Assembly (NCBI GenBank): GCA_025351675.1
Contig: JANXVK010000355.1
Location: forward strand, 1-8,677
Direction of reading: 5' to 3'
DNA length: 8,677 nucleotides
Source: Rhizobacter sp.
GTDB lineage: Bacteria; Pseudomonadota; Gammaproteobacteria; Burkholderiales; Burkholderiaceae_C
Each line of letters starts with the position of its first letter. The first letter of the stretch is position 1. Positions 6,410 to 8,677 of this stretch are shown here, one piece after another. The translations under genes and the position numbers were made by a program. A model generated the notes under the pieces. That model saw nothing but the letters and a program-made list of their open reading frames with translations. It searched no databases and was not told the origin of the DNA.

Positions 6410-8161
6410 ATGACCGTCGCCATCGCCGCCCGCCCTGCCGGCCACCTGCTCGTCGAAGCCCTGATCGCGCAAGGTGTCGACACCGTCTTCGGCGTGCCGG
6501 GCGAGAGTTATCTGGCGGTGCTCGACGGCTTCTACGAGCACCGCGATGCGATCCGTTTCATCGCCTGCCGGCAAGAGGGCGGCGCGGCCTTCATGGCCGA
6601 GGCGCAGGGCAAGCTGAGCGGGCGGCCCGGCATCTGCTTCGTCACCCGCGGGCCGGGCGCGACGAACGCGAGCATCGGACTGCACACCGCGTTCCAGGAC
6701 AGCACGCCGATGATCCTGTTCATCGGCCAGGTCGCGAGCGACCAGCGCGATCGCGAGGCGTTCCAGGAGCTCGACTACCGCCAGATGTTCGGCCCCGGCA
6801 CGCTCGGCTTCGCAAAATGGGTCGGCGAGGTGCACGATCCGGCGCGGCTGCCCGAGTACATCGCACGCGCTTTCCATGTCGCGATGCAGGGGCGGCCCGG
6901 GCCGGTGGTGCTGGTGCTGCCGGAGGACATGCTGACCGCGCTGACCGACGCCCCGGTGCTGCCGCGCATCGAGCCGGCGCTCGCGTGGCCCGCGCCCGGC
7001 GCGCTGCGCGAGCTGCGCACGATGCTGCTGGCGGCGCAGCGGCCGTTCGTGATCGTCGGCGGCAGCGGTTGGGATGCCGCTTCGTGCGACGCGATGCAGC
7101 GTTTCGCCGAAGGATGGAATCTGCCGGTTGGCTGCGCATTCCGCTTCCAGGATTTGTTCGATAACGCGCATCCGAACTATGCCGGCGATGTCGGCATCGG
7201 CATCAACCCGCGGCTCGCGCAGCGCATCGCCGAAGCTGACCTGATCCTCGCCGTCGGCGCGCGGCTGGGCGAGATGACGACCGGCGGTTACACGCATTTG
7301 CGCGCGCCGCGGCCAGCGCAAAAGCTGATCCATATCCACGCCGGGCCGGAAGAACTCGGCCGCGTCTACGCCGCCGACCTGATGCTGCAATCGGCGATGG
7401 CCTGTGCCGCGAAGGCGCTCGAGGGTCTCGCGCCGCCACCGTCACTGCCGTGGAACGACTGGACTGCTTCGGCGCATGCCGACTACGAAGCCAATCACGA
7501 AGCCGTGCCGGTCGAACCGCTCGACATGGCCGAGCTCGTCAAGACGATCCAGCGCCTCGCGCCGGCCGACAGCGTGCTGACCAACGGCGCCGGCAACTAC
7601 AGCGGCTGGCTGCACCGCTTCTACCGCTACCCGGGGCTGCAGCGCGGTGGCCGCACGCAGCTCGCGCCGACGTCGGGCGCGATGGGCTACGGCGTGCCGG
7701 CGGCCGTGGCCGCGTCGATCCTGTACCCGGGGCGCACCGCGATCAACATCGCCGGCGACGGCGACTTTCTGATGACCGGGCAAGAACTCGCGACTGCGAC
7801 CGGCTACCGCGCCGGGAGGATCGGGCGAGGCAAGCTGATCGTGATCGTCATCGACAACGGCACCTACGGCACGATCCGCATGCACCAGGAGCGCGCGTAC
7901 CCGGGCCGGGTCAGCGGCAGCGACCTGTTCAACCCGGACTTCGCGGCGCTCGCGCGGGCCCACGGCTGGGCCGCGAGCTTCGTCGACGCGACCGCGCAGT
8001 TCGAGCCTGCGTTCGCCGCGGCGCTCGCGGCCGACAAGCCGACGCTGATCCACGTCAAGCTCGATGCCGATGTCAGCACCTCGCGCGCGACGCTGACGGC
8101 GATTCGGCGCAGCGCCGGCGCGTCAGTGACCCATGACCTCAGGAAGGTGAACCCCCCATGA
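6410..8161 (+). CDS. Thiamine-diphosphate-dependent enzyme (acetolactate synthase/2-oxoacid decarboxylase superfamily)
   Basis: A 583-residue three-domain ThDP enzyme. The N-terminal pyrimidine-binding domain (about 8-175) has the cofactor-activating glutamate E56 in [13 protein letters not shown] and the [10 protein letters not shown] loop at 81-90. The central domain (about 195-340) has SGWDAA and [12 protein letters not shown]. The C-terminal pyrophosphate domain (about 375-560) carries the Mg/ThDP motif [11 protein letters not shown] (449-459) through N483-G484, followed by [10 protein letters not shown]. Such enzymes decarboxylate 2-oxo acids and may transfer the resulting acyl anion to an aldehyde, ketone or 2-oxo acid. 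Automatic annotation would probably say acetolactate synthase large subunit. No regulatory small subunit is adjacent, and the partner gene is an RraA-like aldolase, so a catabolic role is more likely than branched-chain amino acid synthesis. About six extra residues (near 466-474, [10 protein letters not shown]) precede the strand leading to N483. The stop overlaps the next start as ATGA (8158-8161), which implies translational coupling. Confidence 0.93.
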   Translation: MTVAIAARPAGHLLVEALIAQGVDTVFGVPGESYLAVLDGFYEHRDAIRFIACRQEGGAAFMAEAQGKLSGRPGICFVTRGPGATNASIGLHTAFQDSTPMILFIGQVASDQRDREAFQELDYRQMFGPGTLGFAKWVGEVHDPARLPEYIARAFHVAMQGRPGPVVLVLPEDMLTALTDAPVLPRIEPALAWPAPGALRELRTMLLAAQRPFVIVGGSGWDAASCDAMQRFAEGWNLPVGCAFRFQDLFDNAHPNYAGDVGIGINPRLAQRIAEADLILAVGARLGEMTTGGYTHLRAPRPAQKLIHIHAGPEELGRVYAADLMLQSAMACAAKALEGLAPPPSLPWNDWTASAHADYEANHEAVPVEPLDMAELVKTIQRLAPADSVLTNGAGNYSGWLHRFYRYPGLQRGGRTQLAPTSGAMGYGVPAAVAASILYPGRTAINIAGDGDFLMTGQELATATGYRAGRIGRGKLIVIVIDNGTYGTIRMHQERAYPGRVSGSDLFNPDFAALARAHGWAASFVDATAQFEPAFAAALAADKPTLIHVKLDADVSTSRATLTAIRRSAGASVTHDLRKVNPP

Positions 8162-8661
8162 GCAGCGCTTCAGACCTCGTCACCGGTGACCTTTGCGACG
8201 CGAACAAGGCGAATGCGAACGACGGCTTCCGCGTGCTGCCGCCGGTGTTCCGCTCGTTCGGCAAGCGCGTGCGCTTCGCCGGTACGGTCGCGACCGTGAC
8301 CTGCTTTGAAGACAACTCGTTCGTGAAAGCCGCGCTCGAAGAACGGGGCCACGGCCGCGTGCTCGTGGTCGACGGGGGCGGCTCGCTGCGGCGCGCGCTG
8401 GTCGGCGGCAACATCGCGGCGGCCGCGGCGAAGAACGGCTGGGCCGGCGTGATTGTCGATGGCTGCGTGCGCGACAGCGCCGAGCTGATCGAGTGCGATG
8501 TCGGCATCCGCGCACTCGCGCTGATCCCGATGCCGACCGAGCGGCGCGACCAGGGCCAGCGCGACGTGGCGGTGCAGATTCAGGGCGTGCCGGTGCGGCC
8601 GGGCGAGTGGCTGGTGGCGGACGAGGACGGCATCGTCGTGATGCCGGCGCGGCCGGCGTAA
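8158..8661 (+). CDS. RraA/HMG-aldolase-like protein with complete aldolase motif
   Basis: A 167-residue RraA-fold protein, close to the usual 160 residues of E. coli RraA, with the shared blocks [14 protein letters not shown] (49-62), [20 protein letters not shown] (66-85) and [12 protein letters not shown] (95-106). The motif reported as required for 4-hydroxy-4-methyl-2-oxoglutarate/4-carboxy-4-hydroxy-2-oxoadipate aldolase activity, G-X20-R-D-X2-E/D, is complete: G84, R105, D106, E109. E. coli RraA, as I recall it, has R-Q instead of R-D here and lacks that activity. These enzymes are metal-dependent class II pyruvate aldolases and also decarboxylate oxaloacetate. AGGAAGGTG ends eight bases before the ATG, and the gene overlaps the ThDP-enzyme stop by 4 bp, so the two proteins probably act in one pathway. 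I favour a C-C lyase or 2-oxo acid decarboxylase over an RNase E regulator. The stop is TAA; only 16 bp follow before the window ends. Confidence 0.92.
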   Translation: MSSASDLVTGDLCDANKANANDGFRVLPPVFRSFGKRVRFAGTVATVTCFEDNSFVKAALEERGHGRVLVVDGGGSLRRALVGGNIAAAAAKNGWAGVIVDGCVRDSAELIECDVGIRALALIPMPTERRDQGQRDVAVQIQGVPVRPGEWLVADEDGIVVMPARPA

Positions 8662-8677
8662 CGCGCGCCGCCCGACG

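Noticed and set aside
1..8677. Searched by eye for tRNA or rRNA genes, CRISPR repeats, transposase fragments, terminal inverted repeats and toxin-antitoxin pairs.
   Set aside because: None seen; nearly all of the sequence is accounted for by nine genes and two regulatory gaps with uniform base composition, so there is no sign of a mobile element inside the window.

Overview
The window is high-GC bacterial chromosome with tightly packed genes. The protein families suggest a betaproteobacterium of the Burkholderiales: a Bug/TctC-type periplasmic binding protein, a TauABC-like importer with short gaps and stop/start overlaps, and strong G/C bias at third codon positions. The host assignment is an inference from gene content and codon use. 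I see no rRNA, tRNA, CRISPR array or insertion sequence.

Minus-strand arm (6280 down to 1, seven genes read right to left). A TetR-family repressor (5630-6280) is followed by a PhyH-family Fe(II)/2-oxoglutarate oxygenase (4848-5585). Next come the permease (4063-4845), periplasmic binding protein (3017-4015) and ATPase (2169-3020) of a NitT/TauT-type ABC importer. These are followed by an enolase-superfamily enzyme of the muconate-lactonizing (MLE) type (755-2152). Last is a Bug/TctC-family binding protein (1-719) whose C-terminus lies beyond the window. Gaps are 0-47 bp and two junctions overlap (ATPase/binding protein by 4 bp; oxygenase/permease by 4 bp if the permease starts at GTG), so the arm looks like one transcription unit or a tetR gene plus a six-gene operon.

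Plus-strand arm (6410-8661). A thiamine-diphosphate enzyme of the acetolactate synthase/benzoylformate decarboxylase superfamily overlaps by 4 bp with an RraA/HMG-aldolase-like gene. The latter carries the G-X20-R-D-X2-E aldolase motif, so it is more likely a C-C lyase or decarboxylase than an RNase E inhibitor.

Regulation. Two related palindromes, identical at 16 of 20 positions, lie exactly where a local repressor should act: in the tetR/TPP-enzyme divergent region (6288-6309) and between tetR and the oxygenase gene (5596-5617). They are the strongest non-coding signal in the window and join both arms into one putative TetR regulon.

Working interpretation (inference): a small organic acid, sulfonate-like or phosphonate-like compound is imported, hydroxylated by the oxygenase, rearranged or eliminated by the MLE-type enzyme, and its 2-oxo acid product is cleaved by the ThDP enzyme and the RraA-like aldolase. 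The substrate cannot be read from the sequence. I do not recognise this exact gene set as a named pathway.
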